DNA of 37,017 nucleotides. Origin: a virus. The translations under genes and the position numbers were made by a program. Shown here piece after piece: positions 12,201 to 17,579 of this stretch (its first letter is position 1; each line of letters starts with the position of its first letter). The stretch is taken from positions 1-37,017 of the IMG/VR virus record IMGVR_UViG_3300032245_000931. The stretch is one strand, 5' to 3'. The notes below the pieces were generated by a model. It was not told where the DNA came from. It saw nothing but the letters and a program-made list of their open reading frames with translations, and did not search any database.

Positions 12201-13750
12201 AGGAAATATTTGAACAGGTTTTATATTTAATTGCACAAAAAACTGAAAATAGAATTTATTTAAAACAGGATTCTCCTCATAACATTAAGTTTAATAAAAA
12301 AACAAATACTCCAACTTCTGGAGGAAAACCGTTTTTAACTTCAAAATACGGTCTTCCAGTAGAAACATTAATTAGAATGGACGGATTTGACAGAATGTGG
12401 GAAGAGCAAACAAGAAGACTGGGTTCATCTTTTTCAGATACACCTTTGTTAAAAAAGGCATATGAACAAGTTCCACTTGTTGACAGGTTTTCATTACCAA
12501 CATCAAGAGTTAATCAAATTATGTTGGAAAATGAGGCTGGTATGATGCAAAGACAAACAGATAATGTTAAAAGAAGGTTAAACGAAAGTAAGCCATATTG
12601 GGGTGAACAATTTGCACCAGAAGTCGAAAACGAACTTCAAAGAATTGAGCGTTATATTAATCAAGTAAATATGGTTGATTCTTCATTTAGAAGATTTAAA
12701 GACAATGTTATTTCGTTTATTAAAAACAGACCAAAGGCTGTAAGAGAAATTCTTTCTGTTAATTTTGATGGTCTTGCTTTTCAAAGTTTAGATTTTTCTG
12801 ACAAAACAATGGGCAACTGGAGAGAATCCAACGATGGAAGATTTATTATTAAAAAAGAAGCAGATGATAAATTTAAAGTATATTTTGTAGGTGAATCTGT
12901 TTTTAACGCATATGATGGAGAGGGTGGAAGAAATAAAATTTTAGATATTCCAACAACTGAAATTGGTATTGTTTCTGATTTAGACCAAGCAAGAATACTT
13001 GCTAGATTCTTTAATGATGATGTAAGCAGAGTTAAACACGCCTGTCTTATGGTTAAAGGAGGAGGTGAATTTAACCCTTGGAATGTTTTGGGTATTCCAT
13101 TACCTGCAACGCAAGAAGGAAGAATTATTCCAGACACTAAATTTATGAGTGATTACGCAAGTGCTATTGTTGATTTATATGAAAAAAATTCTGGTTCTTC
13201 AGATTTTAAAGAAGAAATGTTAAAAAGATTTAAAGAAATTGGTCAATATGGAGAACCGCAATGGGTAAGTTTTTGGACATCTGATGGACAAAATCCAAGA
13301 ATTGAATCAAAAAGAATTATCATAACTCCATCAAAAGAAGTAGAACTTGGAAAGACCCATAAACAAGGATTTAATGACAAAGGAGAGAAGGTTTGGATTC
13401 CAATTGATGAACAACCAAAAGTAGAAACACAGTCTAACAATGAGTCTAATGCTGATGTTAATACTCCAGAAAACCCAGAACCTACAAAAGAAGACAATGA
13501 AATAAAAGATGTTACAACATTTGATATTATTTCAAATTATCCTTCTACAGAAAATCAAGTTTTCAAGGAATGGGGAACATTAAGAAACAAATTAGGTTAT
13601 ACTATTATTAAAATTAAAACAGATAACAAAACAAATGCATATAGACTATTTAATCCTGCTTCTGGTTTTATGGGTGCATTTTGGAGTGAACAAGAGGCTG
13701 TTGATGAAATTCTAAAATCTAAAAATAAAGAAAATGTAAATAAACAATGA
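3233..13750 (+). CDS. Giant gp16-like internal virion megaprotein, modular
   Basis: 3,505 residues in one unbroken frame, over a quarter of the genome. Residues about 400-445 are Gly/Ala/Phe-rich and hydrophobic, suiting membrane insertion during ejection. FSPSK occurs at 844-848, 1201-1205 and 1441-1445, always at apparent domain borders. The module between the second and third looks like a degenerate ADP-ribosyltransferase (HFTPDGAEAG near 1288, GIHSIEY near 1398, then SSIAIFNGERF). Around 570, AEFFHTML in a helical context resembles a peptidase region that has lost its HExxH. Residues about 2100-2450 and 2600-2750 are coiled-coil-like. The far C-terminus has a small beta module ending near FWSEQEAVDEIL. 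Like T7 gp16 it is last of the ejection series, but it lacks the N-terminal transglycosylase. The holin start overlaps its stop (ATGA). It could also carry tail or receptor functions missing elsewhere. Confidence 0.85.
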   Translation: MDNVVRYSSKEEYEKAMQSKGLLSSNSENLSNPDIPLSEAENEPELSNDEKGQLIAESIKEGFVPSFENAMLYKQWKDKQEINAWQDAGNAFTHTVGALTEGAYELTKDAVTFKPHKVLGSLIEGAGLGTKNWLYMYEEAKYDEHSWLHKMLFDTHANDQEYYWNLKQSIETQKMIKKDAEEGIWIPPKITIGGMDLDLTNPSVVQAVSFVADPSWLMPNLGIESTIAKSLRGLSKSISLGEQLTKASFYANGKLAKIFGSLETVASKTVNTIEKAEGSIVKTLADITGTDAQLTAGGRVLWKDTMFRGAVEPVGLNKPIAVFSPVWALTQSIWGVTKGAEFLAKTSKEAFQLASKGSEIAGMRLSERLAMESESKTVQWLSTSWSKTASPFLSYVKDTTKTALHSAMYGGAFGLVFGGEEGFYNGLGTGFALGGAFHHIGLIHGAVAGSKAIPDTIKNFLWSTSGMDYYNQEGLAHLLDSVEKSDGVNAKLRLMSEISAIERLGRGDRRVYYREETIKRMLSESPEAWAGYEKLLADPDWGGVAFHKDSTGENYTIINVDRASKSAVKAEFFHTMLLNSRYGSSFIKAGVDALIGTPENKGALFSMPKEDSVRLLESFRDSYLKLDSTTKIASGEQQIKLKKEFDDSINKFKRGEYSEHLSSLFEEFLESYWNRFIEEKPIDYLLNGGDLGVVRNTIELGKSVYRDIMYKDLTSAGANFNWGQNPDHFFIEQNTKQRIRIPALEKLMKHYVKEVSKERYKGWKRNATMHNDVGLALTSGLGHNFSTESGNAVLVAGTEQYNASHSNSVISAIDEIQKTIPKQERGLTFTVIGGKEGSEEAFRFSPSKKKKEKPSKEEKISFTQLEKLRKLAEKAGSKKANIKNENISELESQTGEPVLEGDSDGIGWKNVVGKDGFWRSEWDGKARIKITGIAGQKELQVLAKWLPRDVVKTFAQLNGVIELSKFQSNSSVSNVLSASVLTKTKEVEYGGKRKVAKGKNFFVGNRTFVPVEINLTFERTKDRVEDGEIFWNVGDAKLIATVIDMDALSTRINYAWNDIKERGGINYKRVRQLFGSKQNVEIAIRRLLENYSKGQKAEAGAEIFRGEEGSIREARDKRDIINAIIGFHPTKKMLSGGSRLFESSGGHLPMSFQKRTETHALGLPTVMTGFRVDRVSSVKQIPLEGFRYNHDNAYVRSQYNFSPSKFARDHEGNNLNAGIEPILSSSVYRNKEGELMAVYGLEKHNSVRTVNPIEGVHQYVDDSLGDMFDKINPTLRGGSYESESGWLHFTPDGAEAGIHTEQRLVTGHIDTQNHIDISQLDAQSSVIDVVDKLSERISSLTGEPVASIRNELFDVETDFGTIGDMYRGSIDKTWDLPSVMLESWLFTKSTIPYFKSKGIHSIEYNSLNLLNGNEFSSIAIFNGERFIENRANSNNAQNFSFSPSKPLPKILTEKISKSSDVGSLFLDYVINKDGEYVPNLKKITSNDIQRIIDSRFNELISAQQRVDKSHPFSAGQRQKYIEILTPYVYQSLRKEFPFAPRNILEKITKLSLEGYKIDRVVGKGVGQKLIIRDSLFINEAKRYGITGERIKKTGIPSLGHWAEMTEKEVEMFRIHKQVEEISKRQGEKNVPSLVDFLSKLENREYLEGVLRNNGWSGFINELGNRSKELVFIADSGISRRRPIDSGREVPIVLDTKKLKEYFAIKTNAFVQDTLNKNKLNLKQRSALLDIKKGYEDIMSVKLLESIGNKDSQFQLEQTELQNIYESYTRTIEDIVSQEAKNRIDDMLTAYQIENIDEETVKKVRTGLYDLANRGLVKLGTPEAIQKSVELYAELSQENTRKVIELQNSINRNYVNSLKSMEQKGFFGVMWSEVKPVSGNTITHRFPNGAEISGYRMWKWDGSGYYIVENHTSSEQVSGYESISKRLFNKPFDGKTREEVRLNTKRLELYDPKGNLVYTGSYDLNVVENGTKRLATESEISNQIDIFKRLCTKVMDDNTVSQSIFSDHFVVSGDSKDFILASLIQDLKEFDPALLARIGDYKQVESKELIKLKNESKEILSTQEGFFELSSPFDFSSFDLYSKDGIYLLIKRNDKADTEFTAFNRTYKTIATGKNFKVVTNIVKKAGGTVADRIKKIDEILKSNVIKENGKQRWLTQDEKILLREKMADYKAVQYLDTGIVFHFDDKLNIVVPEEGRNLGTVQQRIDALKKLRNKGWEHSMFAESIKDIYSKFRTHLEKTVIPKNNKRIEMVKSQTKEGNVSKIRTLLSQLNKVEEGWKGHFKEQTDLINAERSKKNEPPLSAIEIYQQIKENRKNNKQRILDLENKRTVLMQRLIEKGLLEGWDSRSAEEQASQYERYQMLEENGYVKRLGLLPTFEATTIEWIQNTKNDIFQTEQEIVKSTEKENKFKEIIDTRKKDTSQIETKIIFLVDQLSRAYGYKFKQKDLIKFVNKEVLETTLVKDKSGEEIDGLRKTIVNFDKLKEKFFAKKKLSLPEYLPDTEGLTTGKVAGEVTSGRPEIIDSVEKYTEAFKQGILQVRDRWMNANNKEDLNLSFVLSEGRAYLDAKPDTEVTFSLKSRDIINENNFSTKDLQWISSPENQVIVKELENQWKANQITDSEFIEKLKEKRELSGLDKDSVNLILTSREITRTNNEIGSIYNELSLPSLNISETRREELNKRLKVLNSRKESLEARKETIMNLAELGSGSRNVSESFINLVEKEKQIKKNAEVIKRNMDERGKEIEEWRNRWKEDSEKLFQKYDELAKRLGFSSSRIPVKASDVYAHGLMLAFPTLTHDFFVSTPELYWGSTFYGNDELNSGYTTGSGIGNRGGSEWSSTPANYTLMTEKEVGKYRKVYIADYLHRISQWRDDFFAPENIGKQLTAEKALALESVFPELLNNPFYLEKRKAVSNEKIDRVMKLSQGIRDIFVSKNEQDSFIKAFVLEGVSLIYGEKEMREGAYKKLKGLSDEQFEKLKAETDPKLFEKMLTSKEIFEQVLYLIAQKTENRIYLKQDSPHNIKFNKKTNTPTSGGKPFLTSKYGLPVETLIRMDGFDRMWEEQTRRLGSSFSDTPLLKKAYEQVPLVDRFSLPTSRVNQIMLENEAGMMQRQTDNVKRRLNESKPYWGEQFAPEVENELQRIERYINQVNMVDSSFRRFKDNVISFIKNRPKAVREILSVNFDGLAFQSLDFSDKTMGNWRESNDGRFIIKKEADDKFKVYFVGESVFNAYDGEGGRNKILDIPTTEIGIVSDLDQARILARFFNDDVSRVKHACLMVKGGGEFNPWNVLGIPLPATQEGRIIPDTKFMSDYASAIVDLYEKNSGSSDFKEEMLKRFKEIGQYGEPQWVSFWTSDGQNPRIESKRIIITPSKEVELGKTHKQGFNDKGEKVWIPIDEQPKVETQSNNESNADVNTPENPEPTKEDNEIKDVTTFDIISNYPSTENQVFKEWGTLRNKLGYTIIKIKTDNKTNAYRLFNPASGFMGAFWSEQEAVDEILKSKNKENVNKQ

Positions 13751-14052
13751 ACTCTACTGACCCAGATTTAATCGGAGCAATCCAAGACTTTAAGAAAGGA
13801 GGCTGGGTTATTGCTCTGCTTGGGTCTTTAGGTATGTTTGCTAGATTGGTATTAACGGAGGAAAAATATAGTTTCTTTGTATGGCTCAGAAAGATTGTTG
13901 CTGGTGGGATTGTAGGGGTGCTGGCTTACTTTGCACTATACGGAACAGATATAGCCCCTATCTATAAGAGCGTTATTTATAGTATCTCTGGCTCGCTTGC
14001 CCCAGAGATTTGGGAATTCATTAGACGCAAGTTTAAGAAGGAAGCAAAATGA
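13747..14052 (+). CDS. Holin, LydA/phage holin 3 superfamily-like
   Basis: 101 residues with three likely membrane segments (about 19-37, 49-66, 73-93) and a Lys/Arg-rich tail ending RRKFKKEAK. The opening KKGGWVIALLGSLGMFARL matches the Gly-Gly-Trp plus LLGxLGMxARL signature I know from LydA-type holins. It would form the inner-membrane lesion that ends infection and releases the endolysin. The ATG overlaps the TGA of the giant virion gene (ATGA), and its own TGA overlaps the ATG of the next gene in the same way, so the three are translationally coupled at the end of the late operon. Base composition is visibly less AT-rich than the giant gene. The transglycosylase it would serve is on the other strand at 16038..16532. 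Confidence 0.8.
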   Translation: MNSTDPDLIGAIQDFKKGGWVIALLGSLGMFARLVLTEEKYSFFVWLRKIVAGGIVGVLAYFALYGTDIAPIYKSVIYSISGSLAPEIWEFIRRKFKKEAK

Positions 14053-14447
14053 GATTACTAATTTGCTTAACACTATTATTAACTGGGTGCATAAGCAAGC
14101 CAGACAACACAAGGGTTATAGAGTCTTTAAAGTCAGAGGTTACCCAGACTGTTAAGTCTAGTATTGTTCCAAGCGTATCGACAGACCATACTTTAATCTA
14201 CTCCTACGCTGGCGTAGGGCTGTTTGTTCTTGGGGCATTGGTGTCAGCCTTCCTTGACAAACAAAACGGACTGGTGCTAATCCTATGCGGTATTGCTAGT
14301 GGTGCTGTACCTTATGTTGTAACATCTAGTTATTTTGCTTGGATTTCAGCGGGTACGCTTGTATGCGTATCTTGTATTGGTATATGGTATTTACGCTGGA
14401 AGGCTGTACACGAAGCCAATGAAGAAGAAAAAGAAGATAAATCCTAA
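14049..14447 (+). CDS. Lipoprotein with three membrane segments in lysis cassette
   Basis: 132 residues beginning with a lipoprotein signal: charged start, hydrophobic stretch, and lipobox LTGC with Cys14 as the predicted lipidated residue. Residues 18-45 are polar and Thr/Ser-rich. Three hydrophobic segments follow (about 49-68, 74-92, 96-116), then an acidic tail (NEEEKEDKS). Position after the holin suggests a lysis role, for example a spanin-like or holin-regulating protein. However, a lipobox plus three membrane spans fits neither classic two-component spanins nor the single-TM unimolecular type, so the exact role is open. Coupled to the holin by ATGA. The last 29 bases overlap the next gene. 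Confidence 0.6.
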   Translation: MRLLICLTLLLTGCISKPDNTRVIESLKSEVTQTVKSSIVPSVSTDHTLIYSYAGVGLFVLGALVSAFLDKQNGLVLILCGIASGAVPYVVTSSYFAWISAGTLVCVSCIGIWYLRWKAVHEANEEEKEDKS

Positions 14448-14736
14448 ACCAATCAAGGTTAGGATTAGGTTTGAGGAACTAGGAGACAGTCCTCCTAGCG
14501 GAAGGAACTCAACTAACTTTGGGGAGTGCAACCCTCCAAGCAAGGAGATTGTAATAGACCCTAGGCAGACTGAAAATGAAATGATTGATACAATTATACA
14601 CGAAGTTTTACATATTATATATCCAAAAACTAAAGAATGCATTATATCAACAAATGCTACAACAATAGCAGATATTTTATTAAAACTTGGTTACAGGTCT
14701 AAATTAATTAGAAATATTGTTGACCAAAGAAAATAA
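14419..14736 (+). CDS. Small zinc-metallopeptidase-like phage protein (HExxH)
   Basis: 105 residues from the internal ATG at 14419. That start gives a Lys-rich N-terminus and removes an implausible upstream part that lies wholly inside the lipoprotein gene. Residues 61-65 are HEVLH in the context DTIIHEVLHIIYP, preceded by a strand KEIVIDP and followed by Glu73, a possible third ligand. This arrangement, with a C-terminal LLKLGYR, is familiar from a common family of small phage proteins annotated as putative metallopeptidases (SprT/ImmA-like zinc fold). No substrate is known to me. It is the last gene of the rightward late operon, before the convergent junction. Composition shifts back to AT-rich in its second half. 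Confidence 0.7.
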   Translation: MKKKKKINPKPIKVRIRFEELGDSPPSGRNSTNFGECNPPSKEIVIDPRQTENEMIDTIIHEVLHIIYPKTKECIISTNATTIADILLKLGYRSKLIRNIVDQRK

Positions 14737-14820
14737 TAATTATTATTTAACACATCGCTCTAGTTGGTAGTGCAGGGTTTCTGTGTTATTCCTATTGGGT
14801 CTAATTAGAGATTTGGTAAT

Positions 14821-14842
14821 ACACCTTACGCACTTAAGGTGT
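14821..14842. terminator. Hairpin in the convergent intergenic gap
   Basis: ACACCTTA at 14821-14828 and TAAGGTGT at 14835-14842 form a perfect 8-bp stem with a 6-base loop. It lies in the 111-bp gap between the rightward late operon and the leftward operon, where a bidirectional terminator is expected. Neither strand shows a U-tract after the stem, so it may block polymerase weakly or act otherwise. Confidence 0.4.
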
Positions 14843-14847
14843 AAAGC

Positions 14848-15180
14848 CTATTCCCAATTATCATTATCGTCTAAATCAAAATCATCTATATCTTTATTTT
14901 CATCATCTAAACGCATAACAATTGGATGAGGCTTTTTCATTTTTGGAATTGTTTTTTCAAAATTTAATTCAACCATATCTGTTGCATCAACCCAACCTAG
15001 ATTATCTTTATGAACAAAGATATCTACTATTGAAGTTAAATTATATATCAATCCTCCTGTGCTTGCATCAACTCCTACAATGGCGTTATCAAGCCACTCA
15101 CGAGGCTCCAAAAATGTAACATTTGGAAATTTGTTTTCGTTATCTTTTAGTTCTGCTTTTGATAGTTTTTTTATTTTCAT
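14848..15180 (-). CDS. Conserved phage protein with acidic C-terminus
   Basis: 110 residues. The core, with NAIVGVDASTGGLIYNL near residues 32-48 followed by a helix and a PIVMRLDD segment, matches a small protein family seen in many phages (pattern: AIVGV, a tyrosine-containing strand, then an acidic helix and P-I-[IV]). No biochemical role is known to me. The C-terminus is strongly acidic (DDFDLDDNDNWE). The start overlaps the stop of the metallophosphoesterase upstream by 4 bases (ATGA), so it is the coupled last gene of the leftward operon. Confidence 0.7.
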   Translation of the reverse strand: MKIKKLSKAELKDNENKFPNVTFLEPREWLDNAIVGVDASTGGLIYNLTSIVDIFVHKDNLGWVDATDMVELNFEKTIPKMKKPHPIVMRLDDENKDIDDFDLDDNDNWE

Positions 15181-15923
15181 AGGTCAATGTGCGAGTAGAT
15201 AAATTTTTTCCCAACTTTGTGTGCTTGCCAGATTTTCCAATCTTTGCCTTGGACAAACCCATAAATCCAGCCCGTACCCCATTTGCTTGTGTTGAGGCGG
15301 TTTTTGGCGTACGACATAAATTTCTTTTTGCACAAACATCCTCCGCAAAACCCAACGGCTCCACGGAACTTCCTTGCGTTTGTTTGTTGTATTGAGTGTA
15401 TGTGCCCCATAACTGTTGCACCTTTTGGCGGGGCATAATGTATAGCGTGTTCTTCAACGGCTCTGACACCGCACGAGTAGCCGTGTACAAAAGAGATTGG
15501 TCCAAGTTCGTATACGCCTTCTTCTGCGTGATACGGAAGGATTTTTTTGCATCCGTTTTCTTTGAGGTGATTCCTAATTTTATCATTAAGGTCTTCACAA
15601 AAGTCCTTAAAAATGCCATTAGTAGTTGTATGTATGATGTTTTGGATTCTGTCTTCGTGGTTGCCATAAAGGAATATTGTTGGTTTATAATTTGAAATAA
15701 ACCAGTTGCCCCATTCTAGGTCTTCTTGTAAAGATTCTTGTGTTTCTTTTCCTGTAGCACCTTGCCTAAGGCTTCTCATATCATAACAATCACCAAGATG
15801 AATTTTATGATGTGGTTTAAATGATTTGCAAAAATTAAATAATTCATTGGCAGAATCTTTGTCTACCATATCTCCGTGGTTATCTCCAACGGCTACAAAT
15901 TTGTATAATATTGGTTTTGTCAT
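15177..15923 (-). CDS. Calcineurin-like metallophosphoesterase
   Basis: 248 residues with the full metal-site set of the superfamily in order: GDNH (Asp14, His16), GDCYD (Asp45), GNHE (Asn88, His89), His147 in FVHGYS, and GHIH (His174, His176). A two-metal phosphodiesterase or phosphatase acting on nucleic acid or a nucleotide is likely; phage members vary and the substrate cannot be read from sequence. The C-terminal third contains four cysteines within residues 150-205. The last 70 residues are Lys/Trp-rich. Start and stop both overlap neighbours by 4 bases (ATGA), so it belongs to the leftward operon. A 175-residue open frame in another phase of the same strand lies across it and is taken as a shadow. 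Confidence 0.88.
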   Translation of the reverse strand: MTKPILYKFVAVGDNHGDMVDKDSANELFNFCKSFKPHHKIHLGDCYDMRSLRQGATGKETQESLQEDLEWGNWFISNYKPTIFLYGNHEDRIQNIIHTTTNGIFKDFCEDLNDKIRNHLKENGCKKILPYHAEEGVYELGPISFVHGYSCGVRAVEEHAIHYAPPKGATVMGHIHSIQQTNARKFRGAVGFCGGCLCKKKFMSYAKNRLNTSKWGTGWIYGFVQGKDWKIWQAHKVGKKFIYSHIDL

Positions 15924-16114
15924 AATTGTGTTTGGTTTTTATAATGTTTGTTTATCCAATTGTTTATGGAAATAGGTTGATTACAATCTGTGCAAATCTT
16001 TGTTTTTTTATATTGTTCATAAAGTTCTAGCATTTCTTCAAGTTCGTCCACTGTGCATCCCATCATATATGCTATGGCTTTTATTGAGTTTTGTCTCTTG
16101 TCTGTTACTTTCAT
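15920..16114 (-). CDS. Small protein with one CxxC pair
   Basis: 64 residues. The N-terminal half is helical (AYMMGCTVDELEEMLELYE). The C-terminal half holds a single knuckle-like CTDC followed by QPIS, which could bind zinc only with other ligands or as a dimer. Function unknown. The first 77 bases overlap the end of the lytic transglycosylase gene in another frame, which is long. A start further inside, at the Met pair near residues 17-18, would shorten the overlap. Its stop overlaps the metallophosphoesterase start (ATGA), which supports translation of this frame. Confidence 0.55.
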   Translation of the reverse strand: MKVTDKRQNSIKAIAYMMGCTVDELEEMLELYEQYKKTKICTDCNQPISINNWINKHYKNQTQL

Positions 16115-16532
16115 ATGAGTTTAAAATTCTTTCAGCCCTAATTAATGATGGCAAGTTATTTGGTTTTAATTTTAATTTTAAAGCACCTTTTATTCCAAGA
16201 TTGTAGCACATATATAAACGCATAGGGGTAACTTCATATCCATTTGCAATCAATCTTTCAGCAAGCCATTCTAAATGCCATCTTGCTACTATTTTTGAGC
16301 GTGTTTCGTTAAATGCGTTTTTTCTGTTAAACGCCCAAGATACTCCGTTTCGACTGCAAGCATCATCCCAAGCAGATTTGTGCAGTTGAAACATACCAAG
16401 TGCTTTTTTCTTATCTCCAACCGCTTTATGATTATTGTCTGATTCTATTTGTGCCAATTTTTCTAAAAAGGCATCTGGTATTTCATAAGCGTATGCTCTT
16501 GTTATTAAAAGCATTATTATAATGTATTTCAT
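16038..16532 (-). CDS. Secreted lytic transglycosylase (endolysin)
   Basis: 164 residues. It begins with a short signal peptide (MKYIIIMLLITRAYAYEIP; likely cut after AYA) and continues with a goose-lysozyme/Slt-type transglycosylase core. The pattern IESDNNHKAVGD (catalytic Glu30), then LGMFQLH (46-51) and MCYNLG (108-113) matches the ESG, GLMQ and AYNxG motifs of the family. It would cleave the glycan backbone of peptidoglycan in the periplasm. It sits in the leftward operon, head-on to the holin cassette rather than within it, although both ends of the lysis system meet near 14.8-16.5 kb. The signal sequence means export may not need the holin. tRNA-Arg lies 8 bases upstream on the same strand. 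Confidence 0.85.
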   Translation of the reverse strand: MKYIIIMLLITRAYAYEIPDAFLEKLAQIESDNNHKAVGDKKKALGMFQLHKSAWDDACSRNGVSWAFNRKNAFNETRSKIVARWHLEWLAERLIANGYEVTPMRLYMCYNLGIKGALKLKLKPNNLPSLIRAERILNSYESNRQETKLNKSHSIYDGMHSGRT

Positions 16533-16540
16533 TGAAATAA

Positions 16541-16612
16541 TGACCTTGCTTGGAATTGAACCAAGATTCTCTGCTTAGAAGGCAGATGTTCTATCCATTG
16601 AACTACAAGGTC
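16541..16612 (-). tRNA. tRNA-Arg(UCU)
   Basis: On the minus strand a full cloverleaf of 72 nt can be drawn: acceptor GACCTTG/CAAGGTC, TA, D-arm GTTC-AATGGATA-GAAC, A, anticodon arm TCTGC-CTTCTAA-GCAGA with anticodon TCT at 16577-16579, variable GAAT, T-arm CTTGG-TTCAATT-CCAAG and discriminator A. CCA is not encoded. It reads AGA/AGG, and AGA is visibly the main Arg codon in the large virion genes, so it probably supports late translation. It sits between the ERF and transglycosylase genes in the leftward operon and would be cut from that transcript. Confidence 0.95.
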
Positions 16613-16619
16613 AATTAAT

Positions 16620-17357
16620 TTAGAATGGAACTTCGTCTTCTTCTGGTTGATTTACTGATTTAAGTGCATACAACGCTTGTGCTGATTTTTTAAGCAACAA
16701 GTCCTTTGCACCAACCTTGCCAGTTTTTTCCCAAGGCTTTGGTTCCCATTTATTAGCCCAATAATCCAAGTCTTCATTTGGAAGGTCTTTTAATGCAGTT
16801 CCCTTGTTTTTGCCAAATGGAACAGGAAGTTCAAAGTTAGGCTCACTTGTTGAAGCACCAGCACTTGATTTAGATACTTGTGCTGTAGTTGATGGTTGTG
16901 CTGAATTATGTGAAGTTGTTGTTCTGGTCATACGGTCAATTTCAGCATCATCGTCCTCTGTAGCAACTCCTGCAACAGATGCTAATGCATAGCGTCTAAG
17001 ATAGGTTAGCAATGCACCTGCTTGTTGACCTGTTGTTTTTGTATCAACAGGAACAAAAATAGATGATTCAATGCTTGTTCCGTTTGTGTGAGCAATGATA
17101 GTTTTAATACCAACACCACCAATTCTTTCATTTCCCCAAAGTGATTCTGCACTTGAACAGGGCATTTGAATTACCGCCAATCCGTGTTTTGCAAAGATTG
17201 GTTTAAGTGCAGACAAATGTGCAGATAGAGTTGCGTAGTTATTTTTATGAAAAGGATTTTTAGCGTCAGCCAAGATATCCTTTGTTTCGTTCTGCATCTT
17301 TACGATAGCAGAATATAATTCAGACAAGTCCATTTGTTTTGGTTCTTCTGTGTTCAT
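16620..17357 (-). CDS. ERF-family single-strand annealing protein with SSB-like tail
   Basis: 245 residues. Residues 10-140 carry the ERF signature: NPFHKNNYATLSAHLSALKP, a central GIKT/SIFVP segment, and TYLRRYALASVAGVATEDDDAE. Residues 145-175 are a Ser/Thr/Ala linker. Residues 178-235 form a second module (PFGKNKGTALKDLPNEDLDYW) resembling DUF3820. The chain ends EEDEVPF, very like the acidic D-D-[IV]-P-F tip of bacterial SSB. Role: annealing of single strands made by the exonuclease encoded upstream, for recombination-dependent replication and repair. The SSB-like tip suggests recruitment of host SSB partners. In the leftward operon, 5 bases after the small gene upstream and 8 bases before the tRNA. 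Confidence 0.9.
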   Translation of the reverse strand: MNTEEPKQMDLSELYSAIVKMQNETKDILADAKNPFHKNNYATLSAHLSALKPIFAKHGLAVIQMPCSSAESLWGNERIGGVGIKTIIAHTNGTSIESSIFVPVDTKTTGQQAGALLTYLRRYALASVAGVATEDDDAEIDRMTRTTTSHNSAQPSTTAQVSKSSAGASTSEPNFELPVPFGKNKGTALKDLPNEDLDYWANKWEPKPWEKTGKVGAKDLLLKKSAQALYALKSVNQPEEDEVPF

Positions 17358-17362
17358 ATTTT

Positions 17363-17569
17363 TTATTCAGAGAAATATTCGTTAATCTTGCCGATGTTGT
17401 CAATATTGATTCTAACAGATTTACCATTATCATTGATAAAAGTATAATACTGATAGTTTTTGATTTTAACAGGTTTCAGAAGGCGAGCCATTCTTCCATC
17501 TGTTAAGACGATGTATTTTTTTGCATTTTTAACCTCGATGCAAGAGGGTTCTTTTTGTGGTGTTTCCAT
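17363..17569 (-). CDS. Small hypothetical protein, beta-rich
   Basis: 68 residues with alternating strand-like segments (KYIVLTDGRMARLL, YQYYTFINDNG, SVRINIDNIG). It looks like a small beta-barrel or winged-helix nucleic-acid-associated protein, but I cannot assign a family. It sits between the helicase loader (10-base gap) and ERF (5-base gap), so it is co-expressed with replication and recombination proteins. The tight spacing supports it being a real gene. Confidence 0.6.
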   Translation of the reverse strand: METPQKEPSCIEVKNAKKYIVLTDGRMARLLKPVKIKNYQYYTFINDNGKSVRINIDNIGKINEYFSE

Positions 17570-17579
17570 AGGGGGAAAT

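Noticed and set aside
3233-13750. N4-type virion RNA polymerase, because the length (3,505 aa) equals that class
   Set aside because: I saw no T7-like polymerase motifs, and the neighbours are gp14/gp15-like, not N4-like.
14749-14830. tRNA-like segment GCTCTAGTTGGTAGTGC in the convergent gap
   Set aside because: It resembles a D-arm, but no acceptor stem, anticodon stem or T-arm can be formed around it; the nearby AACACA/TGTGTT only makes a small hairpin.
15140-15667. A 175-residue open frame on the minus strand across the metallophosphoesterase gene
   Set aside because: The 248-residue frame has all the metallophosphoesterase motifs and is coupled on both sides; the other is Lys/Thr-rich without motif and is an overlapping shadow.
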